Below are positions 1 to 7,216 of a stretch of 22,918 bases of DNA, piece by piece (within the stretch, counting starts at the first letter, position 1; every line of letters starts with the position of its first letter). The position numbers and the translations under genes were made by a program. Origin of the DNA: JBBUAX01 sp964409535 (GTDB lineage Bacteria > Patescibacteriota > Minisyncoccia > UBA6257 > 2-01-FULL-56-20); NCBI GenBank assembly GCA_964409535.1, contig CAYPDQ010000014.1, forward strand, positions 1-22,918, read 5' to 3'. The notes beneath the pieces are model-generated. The model did not search any database and was not told where the DNA came from. It was given only the letters and a program-made list of their open reading frames with translations.

Positions 1-583
1 GGATAAGGGAGAGGTTGGAGCCCAGCTCGTATCTCCCTGGGTCGTAGCCGCCGTCGTCCTTGGCTTTGGAGGTGAGGTATTTCTGGGATTCGAGGAGGGC
101 GGTCATGGCCCAGCTGCCTCCGGGGGTATAGGCGTAGTAGAGGCCGCTACTGGAGGTATTGGTGGGGTCTATCGGCAGCTGGCCTATGGGGGAGCCACTG
201 CTTATCTGGGAGAAGTTCACGGGCAGCCAGCCCTGGCCGTCTACCTTCCTTTGGGTGGAGGAGGCAGAGCATCTATAGGTCCAGTTAGGGGGAGGGGTAA
301 GGGGGATGCCTTCGCAGTTGGTTCCTGCTGTAGTCGTGGCTGTTTGGTCTACCAGGGAAAAGTAGGTGGTGCTGGAGTTCCCCAGGGAGCCCTGGCCTAA
401 GGTATCGGTCTCGTAGATGGAGATGGCTTTGTTCAAGGTCTCTAGGTCGGACAGGCGGTTGCTGTCTCTCGCTTGTTTGAGGAGCTCGGAGGGGTTCAGG
501 GTGAGGATTACGACGATGGCGAGGACGGCGATGATGGCTATGACTATGAGCAATTCTATTAGAGTAAAAGAAGAGCGGGTCAT
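1..583 (-). CDS. Type IV pilin-like prepilin protein, C-terminus outside window
   Basis: The reverse strand encodes at least 194 residues from the ATG at 583 and stays open to the window edge. Residues 1-30 form a class III (prepilin) signal: a short basic leader MTRSS, then FTLIELLIVIAIIAVLAIVV, with the conserved Glu at position 5 of the predicted mature protein. This hydrophobic helix is the segment that packs in pilus or pseudopilus fibres after cleavage by a PilD-type peptidase. The remainder is a Gly/Ser/Thr-rich globular part with two Cys that could form a disulfide, as in pilin-like proteins. The residue before the cleavage point is Ser, where Gly is usual. An in-frame stop five codons upstream fixes the start. 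I recognise the N-terminal domain firmly; whether it is a major pilin, a minor pilin or a pseudopilin cannot be said. Confidence 0.85.
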   Translation of the reverse strand, partial: MTRSSFTLIELLIVIAIIAVLAIVVILTLNPSELLKQARDSNRLSDLETLNKAISIYETDTLGQGSLGNSSTTYFSLVDQTATTTAGTNCEGIPLTPPPNWTYRCSASSTQRKVDGQGWLPVNFSQISSGSPIGQLPIDPTNTSSSGLYYAYTPGGSWAMTALLESQKYLTSKAKDDGGYDPGRYELGSNLSLI

Positions 584-597
584 GTTTGACTTATCTT

Positions 598-603
598 ATT
601 ATA
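598..603 (-). promoter_or_regulatory. Putative -10 box of the pilin-like gene
   Basis: The reverse strand reads TATAAT, a perfect sigma-70 -10 hexamer, ending 14 nt before the start codon at 583. I see no good -35 hexamer at 16-18 bp. A start about 7 nt downstream would give a leader too short for a ribosome binding site, and none is visible. Confidence 0.45.
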
Positions 604-643
604 GCGTTTTACCCTGTCGCCAGCAGCTTGGGGGTCTGTAAAA

Positions 644-850
644 ATGACGGGATTCTTATTTCTCGCGTTCTCGACTTGCACGATCGGTTTTGCCGCAACC
701 GCGCTATGGAGCGCAAGAAAGGCAAAGAGGCGGGAACTGCAGGGGTGGTATGACAGAGCCGTCTACCACCGGTCCCGGGCGAGGAAATTCCGATGGATCG
801 CAACGGCCTTTCTCTTCGCTACCATCGTCGTGTTCTTTGCCGCCCCGTAA
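644..850 (+). CDS. Small two-helix membrane protein, unknown function
   Basis: This 68-residue frame has two hydrophobic stretches, about residues 3-22 and 48-66, separated by a strongly basic loop rich in Arg and Lys (SARKAKRRELQ and RSRARKFR). That layout is typical of a small integral membrane protein with a cytoplasmic loop. A G-rich stretch (631-636) lies 8 nt before the ATG and may act as a weak Shine-Dalgarno. The gene diverges from the pilin-like gene and ends just before a strong hairpin at 871-902. No family is recognised. The hydrophobic pattern and the hairpin after its stop favour a real gene, but it is short. Confidence 0.5.
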   Translation: MTGFLFLAFSTCTIGFAATALWSARKAKRRELQGWYDRAVYHRSRARKFRWIATAFLFATIVVFFAAP

Positions 851-870
851 AAGCGGAATCGGCAAAGCGA

Positions 871-902
871 GAAGCCCTCCAAAATCAGAGCTGGAGGGCT
901 TC
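871..902. terminator. Hairpin between convergent genes, likely terminator
   Basis: An 11-bp perfect stem (GAAGCCCTCCA with TGGAGGGCTTC, 10-nt loop) lies between the stop at 850 on the plus strand and the stop at 906-908 on the minus strand. A run of five T at 908-912 follows on the plus strand, making it a plausible intrinsic terminator for the small membrane protein. On the minus strand the following bases are only weakly T-rich, so termination of the ppsA transcript there is less certain. Confidence 0.7.
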
Positions 903-905
903 GCA

Positions 906-3455
906 CTATTTTTCCGCTTCCGCGATCTTGGGAATCGCTTTTATCACCGTGTCCGGGTTCAAGGAGATGCTGTCTATCCCCTTTTCCACCAGAAACGCCG
1001 CGAACTCCGGATAGTCCGACGGCGCTTGGCCGCAGATGCCGACGTATTTTTTCTTCTTGCGGCACTTTTCTATCACTTGGCCGACGAGTGTGAGGACCGC
1101 CGGGTCATTCTCATTCGCAATGTGAGTCACGAGCCCCGAATCCCGGTCCAAACCCAGGGTGAGCTGGGTGAGGTCATTGGAGCCGATGGACATTCCGTCG
1201 AATATCCCCAGAAATTCGTCCGCGCGCAGGACATTGGACGGGATCTCGCACATAACGTAGACCTTTGTGTCCGTAAGGCCGTATTTAGATATGAGTCCGC
1301 GCACTTTTCCGCCCTCCTCCGGCGTCCGGCAGAACGGAACCATCGGCACGACGTTCCTTAAGCCGAACTCGTCCCGCACCCTTTTCAACGCTTTGACCTC
1401 CAGACCGAAGGCGCGCTCGAACTTGGGATCATAGTAGCGAGAAGCGCCGCGCCAGCCGAGCATCGGGTTCTCTTCCTGCGGTTCGTAGAGTTCTCCGCCC
1501 AAAAGCGCGCGATATTCGTTGGTCTTGAAATCCGAGAATCGGATGATGACCTCGTGGGGGTGGAACGCCGCGCCGATCCTGGCGATGCCTTCCGAGAGTT
1601 CATCCACGTAGAAATCCGCTTTGTTTTTGTAGCCGGGCGTGGCTTTGTCCACCGCCGCCGCGATCTTCCTCTCTGTTGCGTCCTTGGAATTTTTCAATTT
1701 CTCATAGTCCAGGAGCGCGTTCGGGTGGACTTTTATGTAACCCGCGATTATGAATTCCAACCGCCCCAGGCCCACGCCTTTTACCGGCAGTTGCCAGTTG
1801 GCGAAGGCCTCGTCCGGCGAGCCGATGTTCACCATTACCTTGGTTTTGGTCTCGGGGATTTTATCCAGACGGTGTTCGATCACCTCGAATGGAAGCTTGC
1901 CCGCATACACCTTGCCGTTCTCGCCGGAGGAGCAATCCACGGTTATTTCTTCTCCGTTCTTCAAAACCTTGGTGGCGCTCTCGGTGCCGACGATACAGGG
2001 TATTCCCAGTTCCCGGGAAACGATCGCCGCATGGCTCGTGCGCCCGCCTTTGTCGGTCACAATGGCGGAAGCCATTTTCATTATCGGCTCCCAGTCCGGG
2101 TCAGTTATCTCCGTGACCAAAATTTCTCCTTTTTCAAAACCGGCGATCTTCTTCGCGCTCTTTATGATCCGGGCCCGGCCGGATGCTGCCTTCGTGCCCA
2201 CCGCTGCGCCGGAGACGAGAACCTTGCCCTGCCGCTTCAACCTGTATTCCTTATATATGTTTCTATCCGCCGAAGAGTGGACCGTCTCCGGCCGCGCCTG
2301 GACTATGAAAAGCTCTCCTGTTTTGCCGTCTTTCGCCCACTCGATGTCCATCCCGTTAGAGGCAGAGGGTCGCTGCGAGTCCCGATACTCGCCGCGAGGG
2401 CCCGCAGCGTGCCTCTGCGAGTATCGGGACGAGCCCTCGCGGCCTCTAACGGGATCCATTGCCTGCCGCCGACTGTGCTTCTTGGAAAAGTGCTCCTCTA
2501 TCGCCGCGCACCACTTAGCGAGTTTCAAAATTTCCTCCTCGCCAAGCGAGAACTTCTGCCGGTCCGCTTCCGGAACTTCCGTCTCCTTGCTGCCGCCGCC
2601 TTCCGCGTAAACCATTTTCACGTTTTTGACGCCCAGGTTTTTAACGATCAAGGACTTAAAGCCCTGCTTGAGGCCCGGCTTCCAAACCATAAACTCGTCC
2701 GGCGTCACCTTGCCCTGGACGATCATCTCGCCCAAGCCGTAGGAGGAGTTTATGACCACCACTTCCGGAAAGCCGGTCTCCGTGTCCAGGGTGAACGCGA
2801 CCCCGGAGACGGCCAGGTCGGAGCGGACCATTTTCTGGACGCCGACCGAAAGCGCCACGTCGAAGTGGGAAAACCCTTTGTCCACCCGGTAGGAAATGGC
2901 CCGGTCGGTGAAAAGCGAGGCGATGCACTTTTTGACCGACGCGAGAAGCGCTTCTTCCCCGACCACGTTCAGATACGTTTCCTGCTGGCCGGCAAAGGAT
3001 GCTCCCGGCAGGTCTTCCGCGGTCGCGGAGGAGCGCACCGCCACGTCGGGATTGCTGCCACCATACTCCTTAGCCAAGCGCATATACGCGCCGAGCGCGG
3101 CGTCCGCGAGTTCCTGCGGCAGTTCCGCTCTCAATATTTCCTCCCGTATCATCCGGCCGCGGCGCTGGAGGTCGCGGATGTTCGCGGTATTCAGGCCGGT
3201 GAGAATGGATTTTAGTTTCCTTTCCAGGCCGGATTCGGAAAGGAAAAATCTGTAGGCGCGCGCGGTCAAGGCAAATCCATTCGGAACTTTTATCCCAAGC
3301 GGCGTGAGATTCCGGTACATCTCCCCAAGAGCGGCGTTCTTGCCCCCGACCTGCGGAACATCCTCTATGCCCACTTCTTCGAACCACAGAACGAACGCCT
3401 CGTCCTTGTTCTTCGGGGCGGCGCGGCTAAAAAACTTCTTCAGCTTAGACAGCAT
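906..3455 (-). CDS. ppsA: Phosphoenolpyruvate synthase with in-frame insertion
   Basis: This 849-residue protein has the full PEP synthase layout. An N-terminal ATP-grasp nucleotide-binding domain (about residues 20-400) includes VGGKNAALGEM and VRSSATAEDLPGASFAGQQ. The phosphohistidine swivel domain has GGRTSHAAIVSREL with active His475. The C-terminal PEP/pyruvate barrel has GSNDLTQLTLGLDRD and the catalytic Cys808 in GICGQAPSD. The enzyme interconverts pyruvate, ATP and water with PEP, AMP and phosphate; in a fermentative cell it may also run toward ATP formation. It starts 1 nt after the glycerate kinase stop, so the two are likely co-translated. Residues 333-368 (MDPVRG to SASNG) are foreign to the family and encoded by a palindromic insertion placed just before the conserved MDIEWAKDG. 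Whether the protein remains active is unknown, but the frame and all catalytic residues are intact. Confidence 0.95.
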   Translation of the reverse strand: MLSKLKKFFSRAAPKNKDEAFVLWFEEVGIEDVPQVGGKNAALGEMYRNLTPLGIKVPNGFALTARAYRFFLSESGLERKLKSILTGLNTANIRDLQRRGRMIREEILRAELPQELADAALGAYMRLAKEYGGSNPDVAVRSSATAEDLPGASFAGQQETYLNVVGEEALLASVKKCIASLFTDRAISYRVDKGFSHFDVALSVGVQKMVRSDLAVSGVAFTLDTETGFPEVVVINSSYGLGEMIVQGKVTPDEFMVWKPGLKQGFKSLIVKNLGVKNVKMVYAEGGGSKETEVPEADRQKFSLGEEEILKLAKWCAAIEEHFSKKHSRRQAMDPVRGREGSSRYSQRHAAGPRGEYRDSQRPSASNGMDIEWAKDGKTGELFIVQARPETVHSSADRNIYKEYRLKRQGKVLVSGAAVGTKAASGRARIIKSAKKIAGFEKGEILVTEITDPDWEPIMKMASAIVTDKGGRTSHAAIVSRELGIPCIVGTESATKVLKNGEEITVDCSSGENGKVYAGKLPFEVIEHRLDKIPETKTKVMVNIGSPDEAFANWQLPVKGVGLGRLEFIIAGYIKVHPNALLDYEKLKNSKDATERKIAAAVDKATPGYKNKADFYVDELSEGIARIGAAFHPHEVIIRFSDFKTNEYRALLGGELYEPQEENPMLGWRGASRYYDPKFERAFGLEVKALKRVRDEFGLRNVVPMVPFCRTPEEGGKVRGLISKYGLTDTKVYVMCEIPSNVLRADEFLGIFDGMSIGSNDLTQLTLGLDRDSGLVTHIANENDPAVLTLVGQVIEKCRKKKKYVGICGQAPSDYPEFAAFLVEKGIDSISLNPDTVIKAIPKIAEAEK
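2352..2454. mobile_element. Palindromic MITE-like element inserted in frame in ppsA
   Basis: The ends are perfect inverted repeats: CCCGTTAGAGGC (2352-2363) and GCCTCTAACGGG (2442-2453). TCCAT directly repeats at both sides (2347-2351 and 2455-2459), consistent with a 5-bp target duplication. Inside, 2379-2392 pairs perfectly with 2417-2430, while 2371-2377 can pair with 2403-2409 and 2394-2401 with 2433-2440, so alternative folds exist. Element plus one target copy is 108 bp, exactly 36 codons. Deleting it restores codons for RRQAMDIEWAKDG, matching the PEP synthase motif GRPMDIEWAKDG. There is no transposase gene, so it would be non-autonomous. Its behaviour resembles the palindromic elements found in frame in Rickettsia genes, though no homology is claimed. 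Confidence 0.85.
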
Positions 3456-3456
3456 T

Positions 3457-4716
3457 TTAGTGGGGCTTCAACGCTAATATCAAGTCGGAAACGTTCGCGC
3501 CGGTGTCGCCGGTCAAGAGATAATCCCCGACCTGCGCGAAAAAGTTGTAGGCGTCGTTGTTATTCAAAAAACTTTCCGGGTTCAAGCCCAGATGCTGCGC
3601 TTTTTCCCAGGTGATTATATCACACAGGGCGCCGGCGTGATCGCTGTTGTCCCTGCCGTCGGAGGCAAGCGCGAGGATTACGCCGCCGTTTTTGAGCGCG
3701 CCGAGCGCCGCGAGTGCCAATTCTTGGTTCCGCCCGCCCTTGCCTTTGCCTCGTATGGTAACCGTGCTTTCGCCGCCGTAGAGAAGCGCGGTCCCGGGCG
3801 GCTGCTTCTGCAGTTCTTCCATTATTTTCCGGCCGATCTCCCGCGCCTCGCCGGAGAAAACCGCATCAACCACCTTTGGCTTAAATCCTCGCGCCTCGGC
3901 GGCGGAAGCCATCGCCGCAAGGGCGGTTTTATTGGAAACCAAAAGAAAGTTCCGGGTGTTCGCAAAATATTTGTCGTCTTTCGGGGTCTCTGTGAACTCC
4001 AGATCCTTCAAGCCGCAGGATTCCAAAGCATTGTATTTGGCGAGAACCGCTTCCGCATCCGCCACCGTTGTACTGTCCTTGACCGTCGGGCCGGAAGCGA
4101 TGAACTCCAAATCGTCTCCCGGAACATCGGAGAATATCAGGGACACGAGACGGGCGGGGTAGGCGTATTTGGCGAGATACCCTCCCCGGGCAAGGGAGGT
4201 GTGTTTGCGGACGGTGTTTATTTCCTTTATTCCGGCCCCGGCCTTGGTCAAACATTCAAAAATCCTCGCCTCCTCCAAGCAGGTGTGGTTCTTCGGCTGG
4301 CAGAGAAGTGTTGAGCCGCCACCGGAGACGATCGCGAGAACCAAGTCATTTTCCGTAAGGCCCCGGAGTACCGCGATGAGCTCTTTGGTCGCATCCATAT
4401 TCTTTTCCGTGGGCAGAGGATGGGTACCACCGAAACTTTTTATTCTTCGTAGGCCGTCTTGGTGGACGTCTATCACTACGCCGCCGGAAATCTTCTCGCC
4501 CAAAACGTCTTCCAGGGCTTTAGCGGCTTCAAGAGAACATTTACCGACACCGATGACGATGAGTTTGCCGCCGGGGCGAGGTTCAACCTTCTCGTTCTCC
4601 ACAAATTTCTTTATCGCGTTTGTCGTATCTATCGCTTCCAAGCCCGCTTCGGCGATCTCCAAAACGGTCTTCCGCGGCTCGTTCACCGCCAGGTCTTCAA
4701 AGTTCTGTATCCGCAT
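3457..4716 (-). CDS. Glycerate 2-kinase (DUF4147/MOFRL family)
   Basis: This 419-residue protein matches the class of glycerate kinases with an N-terminal DUF4147 domain and a C-terminal MOFRL domain. Visible marks are GVGKCSLEAAKALE near residue 57, the GGTHPLPT segment, IVSGGGSTLL, the INTVRKHTSLARGG stretch, and in the C-terminal part GGESTVTIRGKGKGGRNQELALAAL and ASDGRDNSDHAGA. It uses ATP to convert D-glycerate to 2-phosphoglycerate in the cytosol; enolase then gives PEP. The next gene, 1 nt downstream, is PEP synthase, so the pair could link glycerate to pyruvate. Length is normal. The start codon overlaps by one base the stop of a 79-codon frame in the upstream self-complementary element. 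The only Shine-Dalgarno-like bases (AGGG) lie in one arm of that element's terminal inverted repeat. I am sure of the family, less so of the exact substrate. Confidence 0.93.
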   Translation of the reverse strand: MRIQNFEDLAVNEPRKTVLEIAEAGLEAIDTTNAIKKFVENEKVEPRPGGKLIVIGVGKCSLEAAKALEDVLGEKISGGVVIDVHQDGLRRIKSFGGTHPLPTEKNMDATKELIAVLRGLTENDLVLAIVSGGGSTLLCQPKNHTCLEEARIFECLTKAGAGIKEINTVRKHTSLARGGYLAKYAYPARLVSLIFSDVPGDDLEFIASGPTVKDSTTVADAEAVLAKYNALESCGLKDLEFTETPKDDKYFANTRNFLLVSNKTALAAMASAAEARGFKPKVVDAVFSGEAREIGRKIMEELQKQPPGTALLYGGESTVTIRGKGKGGRNQELALAALGALKNGGVILALASDGRDNSDHAGALCDIITWEKAQHLGLNPESFLNNNDAYNFFAQVGDYLLTGDTGANVSDLILALKPH

Positions 4717-4955
4717 CAGACCCTATCCCGCACTATCTTTCCGACCGCGTTGCTGCGAGTTTGAGCCGCAGCCCAAGGCGCGAGGAGGAGATTAGTAGCC
4801 GAAGCTACAGCTCCGACGAGCAACGCCGGGATGCGGACAAACTCGCGCAACCCGAAGGGATATGGCCAATTTGCACAATACCTGCGTCGCTCCTCCTCGG
4901 AGTACCGGGAGTACGCCTTCGTCGTCGCTTCTTGGTCTTGCGCAAATTGGCTCAT
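4716..4955 (-). CDS. Possible 79-residue leader frame inside the palindromic element
   Basis: An open frame of 79 residues (starting MSQFAQDQEATTKAYSRYSE) lies wholly within the 4719-4988 element apart from its stop, which overlaps the glycerate kinase start as TGATG. That position would allow translational coupling. The middle is hydrophobic (ALLVGAVASATNLLLAPWAAA) and the ends are charged. No family is recognised. Because both ends are built from inverted-repeat arms, the frame may simply reflect repeat sequence that happens to be open. Confidence 0.3.
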   Translation of the reverse strand: MSQFAQDQEATTKAYSRYSEEERRRYCANWPYPFGLREFVRIPALLVGAVASATNLLLAPWAAAQTRSNAVGKIVRDRV

Positions 4956-4988
4956 ATCGCGGTGTGGAAGATAGTGCGGGACAGGGTC
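4719..4988. repeat. 270-bp self-complementary intergenic element
   Basis: The termini form a 21-bp inverted repeat with one mismatch: 4719-4739 (starting GACCCTATCCCGCAC) against 4968-4988 (ending GTGCGGGACAGGGTC). Nested stems follow: around 4749-4765 against CAAACTCGCGCAAC, with a small bulge; a long imperfect stem around GCCAATTTGC (4865-4874) against GCAAATTGGC (4942-4951), extending outward to ATATC on both sides; and a GTAGC-CGAA-GCTAC tetraloop hairpin. Virtually the whole gap between paralogue A and glycerate kinase is taken up. It could be a non-autonomous mobile palindrome or a structured RNA leader. No flanking target duplication is obvious. Confidence 0.75.
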
Positions 4989-5008
4989 AGGCGCCTTTTA
5001 GCGCCCAT

Positions 5009-5014
5009 ATTATA
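5009..5014 (-). promoter_or_regulatory. Putative -10 box upstream of the glycerate kinase element
   Basis: The reverse strand has a perfect TATAAT just after the stop codon of paralogue A, followed by a small GGCGC/GCGCC hairpin and then the 4719-4988 element. It could start a transcript for glycerate kinase and ppsA. No convincing -35 hexamer is seen at the right distance. Confidence 0.35.
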
Positions 5015-5017
5015 CCG

Positions 5018-6781
5018 CTAAACAACTTCGCTATTGTAGCACTGTTCGCAATACACGATCTCCGGCCGGTCCGGGGCGTAGGAGGTCTCAAATTCGTTGG
5101 GGCAACGGCCTTCGGGGTGATGGTTGTGTTTTACGGTGTTCTTATAGACGTTGTAATCGCACATACACTGCCGATGCCAGAGTTTTACTGGGTTCCGCTG
5201 CTTCAGGCGCTCATAATGCCGGCAGTTGGGGCAGAGGCGGGGCAGGGGCAGGTTCATTCTCCGGTAGAACTGCAGTTCCTGGGAGATAATCTTGAAAGCG
5301 GTGGTGCACTGGTGGTTGCACTTGCCTTCGTGGGCACAGCCGATGGTTTCTTTCAATATTTCGTCGTTTACGTCCTGGATGTGGTCAGGCAAACCTTCCG
5401 GTTTCTTGGTTATCTCATAACCCCTGGTTTCCGGGTCTTTCCACCTGTAGCCTTGTTTTATCGCTTCTTCCTTAGTCAAGGGGAAGTATTCCTGGGCGAT
5501 GGTCTCGTTGTAGGCAAAAGGACTTAACTCTGGAGGGAAAAACTCGCCATACAGATAGACCCTGCCCCGCTTGTCCACGTAAGGCATATTGTTCATGTGC
5601 TCTATGATCCTGGGCACCAGTTCTTCGTATTCTTCCTTTGTATACTGCTTGTTCAGGATGCAGTACTGCTTGTTGCGTAACCCAACACAGCCAAATAGAT
5701 TGGAAGAGGAGGCACAGAAAATACAGTATTGAACATCCCTTGCCGCGGGGAAAGAGGAAACAGAAAATTTGACGTTATAAGCGTTTTCTCCACATTGCAG
5801 AGAATAATATACCAACTCCACCATCTGCCCCCAGTTGGTGTAATCAAAACAATCTTTGGATGTCGCAGTGAGAAGATTCTGGGAGTAGCGGGTGTTTTCC
5901 GCATTGCTTACGCGCCAGCTCCTAAAAACATCTTTGGAATTATAAATGTATTCACCCAGCACGTTGCTGTTTTTCCTGCCATGCATGAACTTGCATGGCT
6001 GTCCCAGCCAAACCTTCAAAGCTGCGGCTTGCGCTGAGTTTTTATCTCGCCAAGAACCTGTGTCAAACTTTTTAACCCTAGTAAAGTATTCGCCTCTGGA
6101 GTACGGCTTATTGAAAATATAGTACTGCTTGTTCCTTAAACCGGCACAACCGAAACAGTAAGAACATCCTATGCAGTCCTTGGAAAACCACACCTCCTGA
6201 CATTCCTCGCAGTCAACGGAAAAGAACGTTTTATAGCATTTATCAACGTTGAGACAGCCGTAGCACAGTTCCGAGTTATAAATCATGTGAGAATCCAGAG
6301 ATGATTTGGCATACCCTCCCCAAATAACGTAAGCGCAGTCCTCGCAGTAGCTTGCTCCAAACGTCATATAGCAATTCTTCAAGCGGGTGTAATTCTGGCA
6401 ATAATCGCTGTTAACCCCCTCAATCACCGCCCCAGACGGGAACGGGACCCCCTTAACCAGTTCTTTAATCTGTTCAAAAAACGGCTTTGACCAATCATAG
6501 TCGCGTCCATACTCAACCGCATCCCAACCGTCCGACCACCAGTAATCCCGGTGATAAACCTTTATCGGGGTGTCGTCGGAATAAACGGAAAAAATCTTTT
6601 CGCCGGTTCTGCTGTCTTTCCGCCGATACAAAATCCACTCGTTTCTCCATATACCTCTTGATATCAGCCGGCACTCCGGGCACCAAGTCGGCGGCGGGAC
6701 TTTTATGCGCTCGTAGAAATTGAAATCCTCCGGCTCTATTGCGAACGGGTTCTTACAATTTTGACAGTTTCGGGTCTCCAT
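5018..6781 (-). CDS. Cysteine-rich zinc-ribbon solenoid protein, paralogue A
   Basis: Function unknown. The 587-residue protein begins with a four-Cys zinc-ribbon-like module (C6, C9, C34, C37; CQNC then CPECR) with the signature PEDFNFYERIKVPPP between. The middle contains CxxC or single Cys at roughly 15-25 residue spacing (for example YCEDCAYV, LCYGCLNVDKC, DCEECQEVWFSKDCIGCSYC), suggesting a repeat solenoid. It falls into two blocks, each ending in the same phrase: GCAGLRNKQYYIFNKPYSRGEY and later GCVGLRNKQYCILNKQYTKEEY. The C-terminus has another module of the opening type (QELQFYRRMNLPLPRLCPNCR) and ends CEQCYNSEVV. No signal peptide or membrane segment is seen, so it is probably cytoplasmic. 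It follows the Doc-like gene by 9 nt. It is homologous to the two proteins encoded at 7580-9334 and 9331-11028, and closest to B at its C-terminus. Zinc binding is inferred from Cys pairs only. Confidence 0.9.
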   Translation of the reverse strand: METRNCQNCKNPFAIEPEDFNFYERIKVPPPTWCPECRLISRGIWRNEWILYRRKDSRTGEKIFSVYSDDTPIKVYHRDYWWSDGWDAVEYGRDYDWSKPFFEQIKELVKGVPFPSGAVIEGVNSDYCQNYTRLKNCYMTFGASYCEDCAYVIWGGYAKSSLDSHMIYNSELCYGCLNVDKCYKTFFSVDCEECQEVWFSKDCIGCSYCFGCAGLRNKQYYIFNKPYSRGEYFTRVKKFDTGSWRDKNSAQAAALKVWLGQPCKFMHGRKNSNVLGEYIYNSKDVFRSWRVSNAENTRYSQNLLTATSKDCFDYTNWGQMVELVYYSLQCGENAYNVKFSVSSFPAARDVQYCIFCASSSNLFGCVGLRNKQYCILNKQYTKEEYEELVPRIIEHMNNMPYVDKRGRVYLYGEFFPPELSPFAYNETIAQEYFPLTKEEAIKQGYRWKDPETRGYEITKKPEGLPDHIQDVNDEILKETIGCAHEGKCNHQCTTAFKIISQELQFYRRMNLPLPRLCPNCRHYERLKQRNPVKLWHRQCMCDYNVYKNTVKHNHHPEGRCPNEFETSYAPDRPEIVYCEQCYNSEVV

Positions 6782-6790
6782 ACTCGTATT

Positions 6791-7216
6791 CTACTTTAAG
6801 TTTACCATGTTCGTTTTTATGAACCCTTTCAGGGCATTGACTTGCTTGTCTTTGAGCTTAGGGTCGCTCTGGGCAACTCTGACCGCAATTTTATAGAGCG
6901 TATCATTTGGAACTGTCAGCCACTTTCTATTCTTGGACAAAAAGACCAAGAGGGTCATAACGGCTATGCGTTTATTGCCGTTCTCAAATGGATGATTTTT
7001 AATAAGCAAATAAAAAAGAATTGCCGCCTTTCCAATCAGTCCCCGATATAGAGGCTTTGCATAGAAAGTTTGAAATGGAACGGCAAGGCAGCTTTCCAAT
7101 ACGTTCGGGAAGCGAGTACCAAAATCTGGAATAGGTTCGTTCCAGTTCATAAGCTCTTTCGCAAGCCGGAACGCGATGTATTCGACCTCTTTTACAGTAA
7201 GGGGCTTGATCCTCAT
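6791..7216 (-). CDS. doc: Doc/Fic-family toxin-like protein
   Basis: This 141-residue protein carries the Fic/Doc core motif HPFENGNKR at residues 75-83. Lys82 follows the NGN, as in the Doc branch (HxFxxANKR), rather than the Gly of AMP-transferring Fic proteins. Phage P1 Doc phosphorylates elongation factor Tu and halts translation, so this is most likely a toxin kinase. Length matches Doc (about 125-140). Its start overlaps the stop of the helix-turn-helix gene by four bases (ATGA), the arrangement of an antitoxin-toxin operon. An N-terminal hydrophobic-charged helix (LTVKEVEYIAFRLAKELM) is usual in the family. All core residues are present, so it is probably active. Whether the pair is an addiction module or a regulatory pair cannot be told from sequence. 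Confidence 0.88.
   Translation of the reverse strand: MRIKPLTVKEVEYIAFRLAKELMNWNEPIPDFGTRFPNVLESCLAVPFQTFYAKPLYRGLIGKAAILFYLLIKNHPFENGNKRIAVMTLLVFLSKNRKWLTVPNDTLYKIAVRVAQSDPKLKDKQVNALKGFIKTNMVNLK

Noticed and set aside
2352..2454. Ordinary insertion sequence
   Set aside because: It is only 103 bp, has no transposase frame, and is wholly palindromic, so it can only be a non-autonomous element.
1554..3215. Plus-strand open frame of 553 codons
   Set aside because: It is the antisense of ppsA, kept open by G+C-rich third positions; it is Arg/His-rich with no recognisable domain, while the minus strand shows an unmistakable enzyme.
4719..4988. CRISPR array or tRNA-like structure
   Set aside because: There are no regularly spaced direct repeats and no cloverleaf; the structure is one large nested inverted repeat.
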